A stretch of DNA of 64,000 bases from Closterium sp. Naga37s-1. Lineage: Eukaryota; Streptophyta; Zygnematophyceae; Desmidiales; Closteriaceae. Positions 51,608 through 62,870 of this stretch are shown here, piece after piece. The position numbers and the translations under genes were made by a program. Location: the NCBI GenBank assembly GCA_947471745.1, contig CANJKZ010000263.1, positions 930,001 through 994,000 on the forward strand, given 5' to 3'. Below the pieces are notes generated by a model. That model was not told the DNA's origin and searched no databases. It saw nothing but the letters and a program-made list of their open reading frames with translations. Each line of letters starts with the position of its first letter. Position 1 is the stretch's first letter.

Positions 51608-54600
51608 TGGTATAAGAGCAGGTCCTAGCCTAGGACCGTTTTTTTTCGGGTCCACCATTACTTAGTGACCGACTGCGGTTACCGCGTTACCCCACGCCCT
51701 GCCCTGCGCTGCGCCGTCAGCGCGCGCCCTGCCCTGCCTTGCCTTGCGTCACACTGCCCGTGTACGCCCAGCCCTGCGTCGCGCTGCCCCGCGCACGCGC
51801 TGCCCTGCCCCGCGTCGCGCTGCCCCGCGCACGCCCTGCCCTGCCCCGCGTCGCGCTGCATTGCGCACGCCCTGCCCTGCCCTTCGTCGAGCTGCATCGC
51901 GCACGCCCTGCCCTGCCCCGCGTCGCGCTGCCTCGCGCACGCCCTGCCCTGCCCCGTGCCCTCCTGCAGCCCGCGCGTCGCGCTCTGCTGCCCCGTGCGT
52001 CACGCTCTACTGCAGCCCGCACGTAGCGCCCTGCTGCCCTGCGCGTCGCGCCCTACCGCCTGCCCGTTAGGCCCGCCGCGGGCCCTCCCTTCGCGCCGCC
52101 GCGCCTGCCCGTTACGCCCGCTGCCGCGCCCGCCCGTTACGCCCGCCACGGGCCCGCCCCTTGCGCCCGCCGTGCTTGCGTTTTGCGCCCGCCGCGGGCC
52201 TGCACTCGCTGCCCAGCACCGCCCTGCCCGTGAGCGCTGCTGCCCACGCCAGCGCCCTGCCCTGCCAACGCGCCAGCGCCCTGCCCTGCGCGCGCTGGCG
52301 CCCTGCTCTGCCCTGCCCGAACCGCCTCTGCAGCGCCCTGTGCGCCCTGCTAAACCCTAAAATAAATTTAAAAAAAAAAAAAAAAAAAAAGCCCTTGGTG
52401 CTTCTGCCCTAGGAGCTACTGCCTGCTACTGGCCGCGCGCCCCCCTGCTCTGGCTGCACGCCGCCCTGCTCTAGCCGCACGCCGCCCTGCTCTGGCCGCG
52501 CGCCACCCTGCTTTAGCAACGCGCAGCCCTGCCCTGGCCGCGCGCCGCCCTTCCCTGACCGTGCACCGCCCCGACCTACCCTAGTGCCTCCTCGCCGCCA
52601 TTCCTTCCCTGCGTGCTGCCCTGCTGGTCGCATGACTTCTCTTCACGGCAGCGGTGGGAGTGGTGGCGACGGTGACGGCAGCAATGGGAGTGGTGGCAGC
52701 CGTCGTAGCAGTCGCTGTGGAGCTGTTCGGTGGGGAGGTTCTGGCGGTGGCCAGATCCAGCTGCAGCGGCGTCCGCGTGAGACCCTTACACCCCAGCAGC
52801 TTCGTGAGTGGTTTGCTCAGCGTTGGGCGTCTCAGCGTAGTAGCCGTAGTGGCAGTAGCGGTGCAGCTACTCAGCTGGGAGTTTCTGGAGGTGGCCCGGT
52901 GCAGCTGCAGCGGCGTCCACGTGAGACCCTTACGCCCCAGCAGCTTCGTGAGTGGATTGCTCAGCGTTGGGCGTCTCAGAGACGTGCTGAGGGTGACTGT
53001 TACCTGTGTGTGCCGCCCGACCCAGGTATAGAGGCTGCTGCTCTAGGTGCTAGTGAGTCTACTCTCTCAGGTACTGGTGAGTCTGCTCTCTCTGGTACTA
53101 CGTCTGCTGCGGCCCTGCACACCTTCACGCTTGACTCAGGTGCTTCCCGCTGTTTCTTTCGCGACAGTACCACAGTCGCACCGCTCTCTGCACCTGTTGC
53201 TGTCTCTTTGGTTGACCCTCTGGGGGCCCAGTCCTTGCACGTTCCTCCACTGTTCTGCCATGTCCGGCGGTTCCGTCTGGCTCACTGTCAGGTCTCCACC
53301 CCCCCTCGTTCTCTACGAACTTGGTGAGCACCGCTGTCCTTCAGGATCAGTGGGTTGACACCTTCACCCCTGGACGACAGCGTGTGGCGATCTGTACGTG
53401 CTCCCGGACTGGTAGGCACCTGGCCATGTTCACCCGTCGGCCAGGGTCGAGTCTGTACACACTGACTACTGTGCCTTCTCAGGTAGCTGCGTCTGCGTCT
53501 GCGTCAGGTTAGCTAGCGGCCCCCTGCTCGTGTTGCGCCATGTCGCACCAGATGCTCCTCTGGCACCACCGCCTTGGTCACCCCTCCGTGGCACGCCTCC
53601 GTGGCATGCACTCCCGTCTCCTTGTCTCTGGTCTTCCGAGGTCTCTGCCTCCCCTCCCACCCTCGCCTGCCCCTCCCTGCCTTCCCTGTGTCGAGGGGCA
53701 GCAGCGCGCCGCTCCTCACCCCTCCTCGTTCCCCCTGACGACTGCTCCCCTGCAGACTCTCCACCTGGACGTGTGGGGCCCAGCCCGCGTCCGTGGAGAG
53801 GGCCACGAGCGGTACTTTCTGCTGGTTGTCGACGACTACACGCATTACACCACGGTCTTCCCCTTGCGCCGCAAGGGGGAGGTCCCTGATGTTTTGATCC
53901 CTTGGATCTGCGCTGTTCGTCTCCAGCTCCGCGAGCGGCTCGAGACGGACCTTCCCGTCCTGCGTCTGCACTCTGACAGAGGTGGTGAGTTTTCCTCCGA
54001 CCTCTTGCGGGAATTTTGTCGTGGGGAGGGCATTCGCCAGACGTTCACGCTTCCGGCCTCTCCGCAGCAGAATGGGGTTGCTGAGCGCCGCATTGGCTTA
54101 GTCATGGAGGTCGCTCGTACCTCCATGATCCATGCGGTTGCCCCCCATTTTCTGTGGCCGTTTGCAGTCCAGTACGCTGCGCATCAGCTCAACCTCTGGC
54201 CCCGTGTCTCCTTGCCGGAGACCTCGCCCACACTGCGTTGGACGGGGGAGGTTGGCGATGTGTCGGTGTTCCGGGTCTAGGGATGTTGAGCCTTTGTCTA
54301 CAATACGTCCGCGGACAAGCTCTCCTCCCGTGCCGTTCCCTGTGTCTTCCTTGGCTTTGTCCCTGACGCGCCTGGCTGGCAGTTTTACCACCCCACCTCG
54401 CGCAGTGTCCTGCCCTCTCAGGACGTCACGTTTGATGAGTCGGTTCCCTTTTACCGTCTCTTCCCCTACCGCACTGCCCCTCTCCCTCCCCTGCCGCTCT
54501 TCCTCGCACCAGGTCCTCCTCCGGTAGACCCCCTCCCCCCTCAGGGTCCTGCTCCCTCAGGTGTGTCCCAGGTAGACCCTGTCGAGCCTGTCGAGGTAGC

Positions 54601-57600
54601 TGTCGACTCTGGTGCTGCTAGGGGTACTGCGTCTGGGGGTGCTAAGCTTGGGTTTGCTGAGTCTAAGGGTGCGGAGCCTGGGGGTGCTGAGCCTGAGCGT
54701 GCGGAGCCTGGGGGTGCTGAGCCTGAGCGTGCGGAGCCTGGGGGTGCTGAGCCTGAGCGTGCGGAGCCTGGGGGTGCTGAGCCTGAGCGTGCTGAGCCTG
54801 GGGGTGCTGAGCCTGAGCGTGCTGCGCCTGGAGGTACTTTGTCTTCTGGAGGTCCTCCGGGTGTCTTGTCACGGCGGGGACACTCTCTCCACCGCAGCCT
54901 CGCGAGTGGTTTGCTCAGCGCTGGAGACTTCAGAGTGGCACTGCTGGAGCCGGTGGTGCTGCTGGTGCTCGAGGTGCTGCTGGAGCTGGTGCTACTGGAG
55001 GTGCTAGCGCCGCTGGTCCCGGAGGTGCTCGTACTGGAGGTACTGGAGCTGCTGGAGCTGGAGGTGCTGCTGGAGCTGGAGCTGCTCGAGGTGCTAGCGC
55101 CGCTGGTCCAGGAGGTGCTCGTACTGGAGGTGCTGGCGCCGCTGGTCCAGGAGGTGCTCGTACTGGAGGTACTGGTGCTACTGGAGCTGGAGGTGCTGCT
55201 GGAGCTGGTGCTGCTGGAGGTGCTGGCGCCGTTGGTCCCGGAGGTGCTCGTACTGGAGGTACTGGAGCTGCTGGAGCTGGAGGTGCTGCTGGAGCTGGAG
55301 CTGTTGGAGGTGCTGGAGCCGCTGGTCCCGGAGGTGCTCGTACTGGAGGTACCGGAGCTGCTGGAGCTGGGGGTGCTGCTGGAGCTGGAGCTGCTGGAGC
55401 CGCTGATCCCGGAGGTTCTCATACTAGAGGTACTGGAGCTGCTGGAGCCGCTGATCCTGGAGGTGCTCATACTGGAGGTACTGGAGCTGCTGGAGCCGCT
55501 GATCCCGGAGGTGCTCATACTGGAGGTACTGGAGCTGGGAGTGCTACTGGAGCTGGAGCCGGAGGTGCTGCTGGAGCTGGAGCTGCTGGAGCTGGCGGTG
55601 CTGCAGGAGGTACAGCTGGAGCCGCTGGAGCTGGAGCTGGTGGAGGTGCTGGGCCTGGGGGTGCTGGTGCTGTGGGTGCTGGTTCTGGAGGTACTGTGCG
55701 GCCGCGACCGTACTTCTTTCCTCTGCTTCAACAGGTACTTGGTCTCCCTCCTTCTACTGGCCTTACTCATCCCTTACTGTGTCCACCGCCTGACCAGTCC
55801 CAGCCGCAGTTACAGCCAGCCTCCCCGCTGCCTGCTCCGTCTCCTTTCACTGAGCAGCCCGGAGGTCTTACAGAGCGTCGTGAGGCTGCGTCTCGTCCTG
55901 CGTCGCCTGTTCGCGCTGTTCGCGCTGGTCGTCGTGTTCCGCGCCAGCGTCCTCCTCCTGTCCCCGGCACACACCAGATGGCACTTCGTCCTTTCTCTGT
56001 TCCACTGCGTGTCCCTCTGCCGTCTCCTCCTGCGTCCTCCCTTGCTGACGGTCTGGACCCGGAGTCTGACTCCCTTCGTGCTGCTAGTCCTACTGTCACG
56101 CGTCTACTGGCCACTGTTGTCACTGACCCTTCGTTTGAGTCTACTGCTGCGTCTGCTCTTGTTGCTGAGCTGGTAGACTTTGCTGCTCGCTGTCGTCTTG
56201 ACTACGCCGCTAGTCTTGTTGCTGAGTCTGAGTTTGTCTGTCCTCCGTCCATCGGGGGTGAGTGTGCTCTTGGCACGGACGTTCTTGAGGACAGTCAGGA
56301 GGACTTTGAGTGCTTTGCAGCTGCTGTACCTCATCTCGTGTCCATGCTGATTGCACCTGAGGGAGACCCGGATGCACCAGACATCCCAACCCTGCGCTCT
56401 TACGCAGAGGCGATAGAGGGTCCCTACTCCTCTCAGTGGCAGTCAGCCATGGACGCAGAGATGGCATCCTGGAAGTCCACAGGCACTTACGTCGACGAGG
56501 TTCCCCCACCTGGGGCGAACATCTTCAGTGGCCTGTGGATTTTCAGGGTGAAGCGGCCGTCGGGTTCTCCGCCTGTCTTCAAGGCGCGTTACGTTGCACG
56601 AGGCTTCAGTCAGCGACAGGGAGTTGACTTCTTCCAGACCTTCTCCCCTACCCCGAAGATGACCACTCTTCGGGTTCTGCTGCACGTCGCCGCTCAGCGT
56701 GACTACGAGCTTCACTCTCTTGACTTCAGCAGTGCTTTCCTAAAGGGCAGCCTGTATCCAGAGCTTGTGGGCTGCCTCATGTACCTGATGTTCTGCACTC
56801 GACCTGACCTTGCTTACCCTCTTAGCATCCTGGCACGCTACGTTGCCCTCGGGAGACACCGACCAGAGCACTGGAAGGCCGCTAAGAGGGTGATTTGCTA
56901 CTTGTGCAGTACGTCGGGCATGGGGCTCGTGCTTGGAGGACGGGGTCCAGTTGTCCTCACTGGTCACGCAGACGCTTCTTGGGTTGACGACTTGGCTACG
57001 CAGCGGTCGTCACAGGGTTACACCTTCTGCCTTGGCTCCGGCTCGGTTTCGTGGCGGTCTACTCGGTCGTCTTCTGTTCTCAGCTCAAACTGTGAGGCTG
57101 AGATCTACGCAGGGGCCATGGCTGCACAGGAGTTACGCTGGCTCACCTACCTGCTGACCGACTTGGGAGAGGCGCCTCATTCTCCTCCAGTTCTGTACAT
57201 CGACAACAAGGCCATGATTGCCTTGTGTCAGGAGCACATACTTGAGCACAGAACGAAGCACATAGCTCTGCGCTACTTCCTTGCTCGAGAGTTGCAGCAG
57301 CGTGGTCAGCTTCGTCTTGTTTACGTGGCCTCTCAGACCAGCACTGCTGATATCTTCACCAAGGCACTTCACCCTTGTGATCATCGGCGTTTCTGTACTG
57401 TTCTAGGCCTTGTGCCTACTTGGCCTCACTTGCTCACTTCTTGACTCTGCTTGTACTGTGATCTATATACTTATACCTGCATGCTTACACTTGCTAGGTT
57501 GTGATCACTGTACTGCTTGTTCTCCTTTCTATATAACTCTGCATGTGAACTGGCCTTGTGGCCTTTTGCTTGTGCTCAGAATGCGTGGTGACTTCGTGAT

Positions 57601-57653
57601 CCACCCTGAGCTTGCTTTGCCTTTCTTGACTGGTCTTGTGACCTATGGGGGTG

Positions 57654-57784
57654 TGTCAAACTTATATGTTGCTTATTGTGTAGGCTGTAGTGGGGTAGCC
57701 CACATGGGGTACAGCCCAATTAGGATTTTTTACTTGTACCCATCCTGCTGCTAGTTCATTCATTCCTCGTTCATGATTCTGACA
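57654..57784 (+). repeat. Right LTR of the tandem copia pair
   Basis: 131 bp, TGTCAAACTTATATGTTGC to CATGATTCTGACA, directly followed by host sequence leading to the ankyrin gene. Confidence 0.9.
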
Positions 57785-58377
57785 GACCCAACCTCACGGT
57801 TCGGTTGGTAACCCCCGCGCCGGACCTTCGCTTCGACAATTCCCAGACTCGGCACCAGACCCATCGCGCACCCCAATTTCACACATTACCGTTACCACTG
57901 TAGCTTCGCTATATATGCTTCGCTCATGCCTTCGGTCATTGTACTGTTTTTTGCTTCGATAGTGCAATTCTCGCTCGCTCGCTCAATTGCACTCGTAACG
58001 CTAGGCTAGCCACTACATTAGCGTGTGCCTTCATTGTATTCTCAGTTCGAGTCCGATTCTGAAATTTCTCGAACACGCCTTGGTTTCAAACCACATTTTT
58101 CCCCGTCGATCCCATTCTCGATGTTCTCCTTCTCTCTTCCTCCTCCTAGCACATTTCTTCTCGATTCCTCTCCCGCTTCTCACGCCGTAGGCCGACTTCC
58201 ACCACTTCACTCTAGAATAGTCCACACGCTTCCTTCGCCTTCATTCCACTGCGTAGAAGCTTTCGCCGTAGGTTTCGTGGTTGGGCGAACCAACCCTAAC
58301 AATTCGTGATCGCCTGGTTTCGTTCATCGGACCCGATCTATGCGTCTGTGCCGGCGCAGCGGCGAACCCTTCTAGTG
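57785..58377 (+). promoter_or_regulatory. Probable promoter/5' region of the ankyrin gene
   Basis: A TATA-like word CGCTATATATGCT lies at 57908-57920, about 460 bases before the chosen start codon. The rest is pyrimidine-rich, as in a 5' leader. The copia D right LTR ends only about 125 bases upstream of the TATA-like word, so the LTR may influence expression. No transcript evidence is available. Confidence 0.35.
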
Positions 58378-61300
58378 ATGGGAATCGCTACATTCGACGA
58401 CTCCAAAGCGCACAGAATGGGGGATGCTTCCCCCGCGGAGTCCGCCCCTGCGCCATGCGCTTCTTCCACCGACCGCAGCGCGCCGCTCGACGGGGCTGGG
58501 CCCCCCGCGGCGATGGCGGAAGCGGCGGAAGACTTGGCGGACCTACTAGTTCAGGTGCGTGGAAGAATCTTCAAACGGATTCCCGTAAATCTAGCAGATT
58601 TTACGTGCAAATTCTTCTCGTCTCCGTGTCCCCCTCGTCTCCCCGATTCCCCCCAACTACCCCTGCCCCCCATCCCGTAACGCGCTTTTGGCGTCCGTTT
58701 CGCCCTTTCCCCTCGTCCCCCTGGCATTGCATCTGCAAACCCCACCTCCCAGCTCCCCACTCCCACCTGTTTCCACCTTGTCTTCCCCTTGCCTCCTTCC
58801 ATCTCCCCTCCCCACTCCCCTTCCCCCGGCAAACCGCCGTGCAGGGGGCGCGGTACGGGGACAAGGGTGACGTGGCAGCAGCAGGATTAAATTGTTGCAA
58901 AAAGCCCACCGTTCTCCCGTCCTCCCTTTGCCTCCCCCTTGTCCTCTTCCCCCGATCTCCCCTCTCTTCCCCCCCACGTGCAGGGGGCGCGGCACGGGGA
59001 CCTGGAGTACGTGGCAGCAGAAACCCCACTGTTATCCGGTCCTCAATTTGTCTCCCCCTTGTCCTCCCTTTGTTCTCGATCTCCGCATTATCCCCCCCTG
59101 TCTCCTTCCCCGCTCATGTGCAGGGGGCGCGGTACGGGGACATAAAAGACGTGGCAGGAGCATTAGACGCTGCAGGAACCCCACCGTTGCCCTTTGTCTC
59201 CCCCTTGTCCTCCCCTTGTCTTCCCGTGATCTCCCCGCGATCTCCCCCCTCTCCTCCCCCCACGTGCAGGGAGCACGGTACGGGGACGTGGAGGACGTGG
59301 CAGCAGCACTGGACGGCGGTGCGGATGCTGGCTTGGCAGATGACGAGGGGCGCACAGGTGGGGGGGGAGTATGGGGAACGCGGGGCGCACAGGTGGGGGG
59401 GGGGTATGGGGAACGCGGGGCGCACAGGTGGGGGGGGAGTATGGGGAACGCGGGGCGCACAGGTGGGGGGGGAGTATGGGGAACGTGGGGCGCACAGGTG
59501 GGGGGGGAGTATGGGGAACGCGGGGCGCACAGGTGGGGGGAAGTATGGGGAACGCGGGGCGCACAGGTGGGGGGAAGTATGGGGAACGCTGGGCGCACAG
59601 GTGGGGGGAAGTATGGGGAACGCGGGGCGCACAGGTGGAGGGTGATGAGGGGCGCACAGGTGGGGCTTAAGGTTGCATGCGTGTGTCAGATCGGGGTTTT
59701 AGAGTCCGTGGTTCTGAGTCCAAAGGGCCAGGGCTTGGTGTGGAGATTTGACCCCAACCCCCTCTCCCCATCCGCCGCCCTCTCTCTTTCGTTGCTTACA
59801 CAGCATGCCATAGTGCAGGGATGCACATGTCAGGGATGCACATGTCAGGGATGCACATGTCTCCACACGCAAAGTGGGGAGAAGGGGAGCTGGGGAAGAG
59901 AGTGGAAGGGAAGTGGCGTTCATTCTCTCCCTTTCTGTGTGTGCCGTGCCATGCATGCATGCTCACCACTGCATGCCGTCCCATACATACATACATGGTG
60001 CATGCTCACCACTGCATGCCGTCCCATACATACATACATGGAGCATGTGTGTGCAGCGCTGCACATGGCAGCAGCCAACGGCCACACGGAGATCGCCCGC
60101 CTGCTCATCCAACGAGGCGCTGTGAGTGTCTCTTGCATTGCCCATCCGCCTTGCCCACCCCCCTTCCCCCACCCGCCTTGCCCCACCCTTCTTCCCCCAA
60201 ACCCCTTGCCACTCCGTCTCCCTCTCTGCGCCAAGCTGCCTGCCTATCTGAGTGGCGGCTACCTTTCAGCCTGGAAATGCCGTGATCCCGCAGGACAGCA
60301 CGTACTGAGCTGCATGCACCCTTCCTTTCCGCTTACTTGTGTTGCTGCTCTCCTGCCCTGTCTCTATCTCTGCACGCCTTACGCCCTGCATCTCTTCCTG
60401 TCTATCCTGCACGCCTTACACCTTCCAATCCTGGCCCCATCCTGTACCCCTTGCACCCTGCACCCCTTGTACAGCCGGTGAATGCAGTGAACCGGCAGGG
60501 CAACACACCGCTGCACTGGGCGGCTGTCAATGGCAGGGACTCGGTAAGTGCAGGGGGGCGTTGTGGGTGTGGAAAGGAGTGCAGGGGGGCAATGTGGGTG
60601 TGGGGATGAGCGCAGGGGGGAATGGGAAGTGCTCTGTGAGTGCAAGTGGCAATAGGTCAGACTGTGTGAGGGGCAGGGGGGCGCAGGGGGCAGATGGGGC
60701 TGCAGCCAAATTGAAATAACTTTTGAGAATTCTCAAAAGGAAATTCATTGTGTTCTGCACCCCGACAACAGTGAAATCAATACCTTATTGTGTCCCCTGC
60801 CATGCATCATCACCATTGCACACCACGCTCCTTTCCATCCCACCCCATCAGATGGTGCATTTGCTCATTGCTGCAGGAGCGAGCCCCTCTGCGCTCAACA
60901 GGTAACCCACTTCCGCCCCTCACACTCCTCCTCACACCATCCTGCATCCAATGTCCACACACTCTGACTTTGCTACCTTCTTCCAATGTTACCATGTAGT
61001 CGTCTTGTGTCAATGGGGTAAACGTCCAATCATACCCCGGGCTGCGAGCACATGCAGAGCGTGACAGCCCTCCCACCTGCCGTTCTCCATTTCGTGTTCC
61101 CCCCACCTTCCTTTCGATTACCCCCGAACCGCAACCCTGATCCCAACCCCCATCCCGCCAGCCATGAGCGCACGCCAGTGGACGAGGCAATTCACAGCAA
61201 CAACCTGCACACCCTGGACGCCATCAACGCCTCTCTTGCCACCTGCGCTTCTCAACTTTGTGCTTTGCCCACGTCCTTTCTCCCCACAAATTCTAATTCT

Positions 61301-61496
61301 CAAACCCCATTGCTCCAGCCATGAGCGCACACCAGTGGACGAGGCGATTCACAGCAACAACCAACACACCCTGGACGCTATTAATGCTGCCCTTGCCACC
61401 CGGGATGCTGCGAGCTTGACTGTAGGGGGCAGTCAAGGTGACGACACAAGGGGCGATGGGGATGGGGGAGATGAAGCAACGGATATCATGGAATGA
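58378..61496 (+). CDS. Ankyrin-repeat protein, six exons, 208 residues, looks intact
   Basis: Exons, all GT-AG and phase-consistent: 58378-58554, 59270-59357, 60057-60121, 60475-60543, 60852-60901, 61319-61496. They sum to 627 bases with the stop. Residues 1-59 are an Ala/Ser-rich N-terminus (MGIATFDDSK to EDLADLLVQ). Ankyrin repeats follow: ARYGDVEDVAAALDGGADAG; TALHMAAANGHTEIARLLIQ; VNAVNRQGNTPLHWAAVNGR; MVHLLIAAGASPSALN; then ERTPVDEAIHSNNQHTLDAI and an acidic Asp/Gly-rich tail. This is the small YAR1-like ankyrin type, a protein-binding scaffold; the partner is unknown. An upstream in-frame ATG (58306) is possible. Exon 2 has three degenerate tandem copies before it, and the last exon has an alternative copy at 61162. 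Two broken partial copies lie at 17764 and 32695. Confidence 0.78.
58842..59357 (+). repeat. Tandem copies of ankyrin exon 2 (three degenerate plus the used one)
   Basis: Units begin after GCAG at about 58843 (GGGGCGCGGTACGGGGACAA), 58984, 59123 and 59270. Spacing is about 140-147 bp, each with a copied pyrimidine-rich intron part. Only the last runs through GGADAGLADDEGRT to the donor in the right phase. The first three stop short of the full exon. Confidence 0.75.
59341..59660. repeat. Minisatellite GCGGGGCGCACAGGTGGGGGG, intronic, about nine units
   Basis: Units of about 30-36 bp (GGGGAACGCGGGGCGCACAG and a G-run) begin at the donor of ankyrin exon 2. They repeat the exon-end sequence CGCACAG followed by GT, so each unit carries a copy of the donor site. 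G-runs make it a candidate G-quadruplex tract. Confidence 0.85.
59819..60044. repeat. Short tandem repeats in ankyrin intron 2
   Basis: GGGATGCACATGTCA, 15 bp, three units (59819-59863). A 43-bp unit with CTCACCACTGCATGCCGTCC and ACATACATACATGG occurs twice (about 59959-60044), directly before exon 3. Confidence 0.8.
61162..61290 (+). other. Alternative (duplicated) terminal exon of the ankyrin gene
   Basis: After CGCCAG, 61162 onward is nearly identical to exon 6 (61319): HERTPVDEAIHSNNLHTLDA, then INASLATCASQLCALPTSFL. It has the same phase, so splicing from 60901 to either copy is possible. Its downstream frame stays open into the intron-like stretch before 61319. A third degenerate piece lies at 61525-61610. 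Confidence 0.6.
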
Positions 61497-62500
61497 AGGG
61501 TTTTCGTTGGTAAACTATCTGGTCGACAGAAAACCAGCACACCCTAGCCACCATCAACGCTACCCTTGCCACCCGGGTTGCCACGAGCTTGACTGTAGCG
61601 GGCAGTCGAGGGGAGCACACAGAGGTCAATGGGGGTAAGGGAGGTGCGGCAGAGAGGATGAGGGAGTGACTTGGCAAGGTCTTGACTAGTTTTTTAGTCG
61701 AGTCGGGATGCATTGCGCCCTATGCTGCGCTTGCTGCATGGGGTGCAGATTCTGACTGAAGCTGGCATCCAGTCCAAGGGTTGACGGGGATGGGGGAGGT
61801 GCGACAGCGGCAGAGATGATGGTGTGAAAGGGTTTCCATTCCATCGGGGTTCCTTCTTGGCAGTTTGGCGCTTGGAGCCGAGATTGTAAGAGACTGGATT
61901 TTGATGCGGCGATGCGGGTGCATGGAAAGCAGGTAACTCCCTGGTCAGTGGTGGAGGTGCTGTTCCTCCACCTCCAGGTGCTGCTCTTGGGCTAGCAGTC
62001 AGCCTGCCGCTGTACTATGCAGTCAGAGAAGGGGACGTCATAATTTTTATCAGATTTTGCCTAGCAAATGTGGGATGGTTTTTGGGTTTTGGGAGACCTG
62101 TGCACATACAGAGCGGTAGTTGAGATGGTCATTTTGTAAGCTGTACAGGCTATAGATTTGTTCGTGCCGTCCATTGATGAGTGTACGCACACTTTTCTTC
62201 TCTCGTGCTGCGAATTCCAGTCCACCAGCTAGCCTCCATCCTGCCCACTTTTCATGATCACATCTTCTGTCTACATTTTCCAAAGCAGTGCCCTTTTTTT
62301 CAAAGCACAGATCTAAGTGCGAAGTGGAGGCAGAGTCACATCTTTCCATGCAACTTGCTACAATTGAGCAGAGCAATGCTGTCTCCATTCCAAACATGTG
62401 TCTATGATTACCCTTCTCACAACTCAACATTCGCCATCACGCCGCTGTGCAAGCAAAGTGCACATACAGTATAAATGTGCCCTCTCGCATCCCCGCGCTA
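61497..62500. other. 3' flank of the ankyrin gene; no clear gene
   Basis: 61525-61610 repeats part of the last ankyrin exon (CAGCACACCCTAGCCACCAT, GCTACCCTTGCCACCCGGG). Beyond 61700 no family was recognised on either strand. A TATAAAT word lies at 62469-62475. Confidence 0.4.
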
Positions 62501-62586
62501 CGGGTAATGCAGGGTGAGATCTACGGGTAGGTATATTTCTAGTGCACCCCAGTGCATGCTGTGCTACACCACAGCTTGGAGCTTCT

Positions 62587-62785
62587 TCAGCTTCTTAACA
62601 TCAGGACACCATCACCATTGTCAATACTCATCTCCAACGTCCTCCTCTTCCATCCACCTTCACCTTCCGCACCTCCTCCTCCTCCTGCTGCAGCGTCTGG
62701 TGCTGTTATGCCCTCCACTGCAGCAGCGCCAGCAGTAGTGGCGGTGGCAACAGCCTCATGCTCTGCCACGAGTTGGTGAATGCGC
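62587..62785 (-). CDS. Possible last exon of an unrecognised minus-strand gene
   Basis: After a GGCTGTGGCAG acceptor-like sequence (about 62796), the minus strand reads FKRIHQLVAEHEAVATATTA, then an Ala/Gly-rich part and WKRRTLEMSIDNGDGVLML before a stop near 62587. It lies downstream of the exon array at 62870-63470 on the same strand. No family recognised. Confidence 0.35.
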
Positions 62786-62809
62786 TTGAACTGCCACAGC
62801 CATGCCACA

Positions 62810-62870
62810 GCCATGCCACGGCCATGCCACGGCCATGCCACGTCTGAGTTGACTCAACTGCCACGGCCAT
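62810..62870. repeat. GCCACGGCCAT repeat
   Basis: About five units of ATGCCACGGCC (10-11 bp), two of them separated by a TCTGAGTTGACTCAA palindrome (62844-62858). Confidence 0.7.

Larger units (their letters stand above)
51477..57784 (+). mobile_element. Ty1/copia LTR retrotransposon D, right member of a tandem pair, broken
   Basis: Central LTR 51477-51607 and right LTR 57654-57784, identical. The interior (51608-57653) is one base shorter than that of C and matches it almost everywhere, with the same domain order and the same main breaks. The right LTR is followed by GACCC, which does not match CAACC left of C, so the pair has no common target duplication. This fits homologous recombination between LTRs rather than two insertions. 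Age of the tandem event: very recent, or an assembly artefact. Confidence 0.88.

Noticed and set aside
54563-56176. 537-codon Leu/Val/Glu-rich plus-strand frame
   Set aside because: It is an out-of-phase reading of the same linker repeat running into pol. The phase that carries integrase, RT and RNase H motifs is different.
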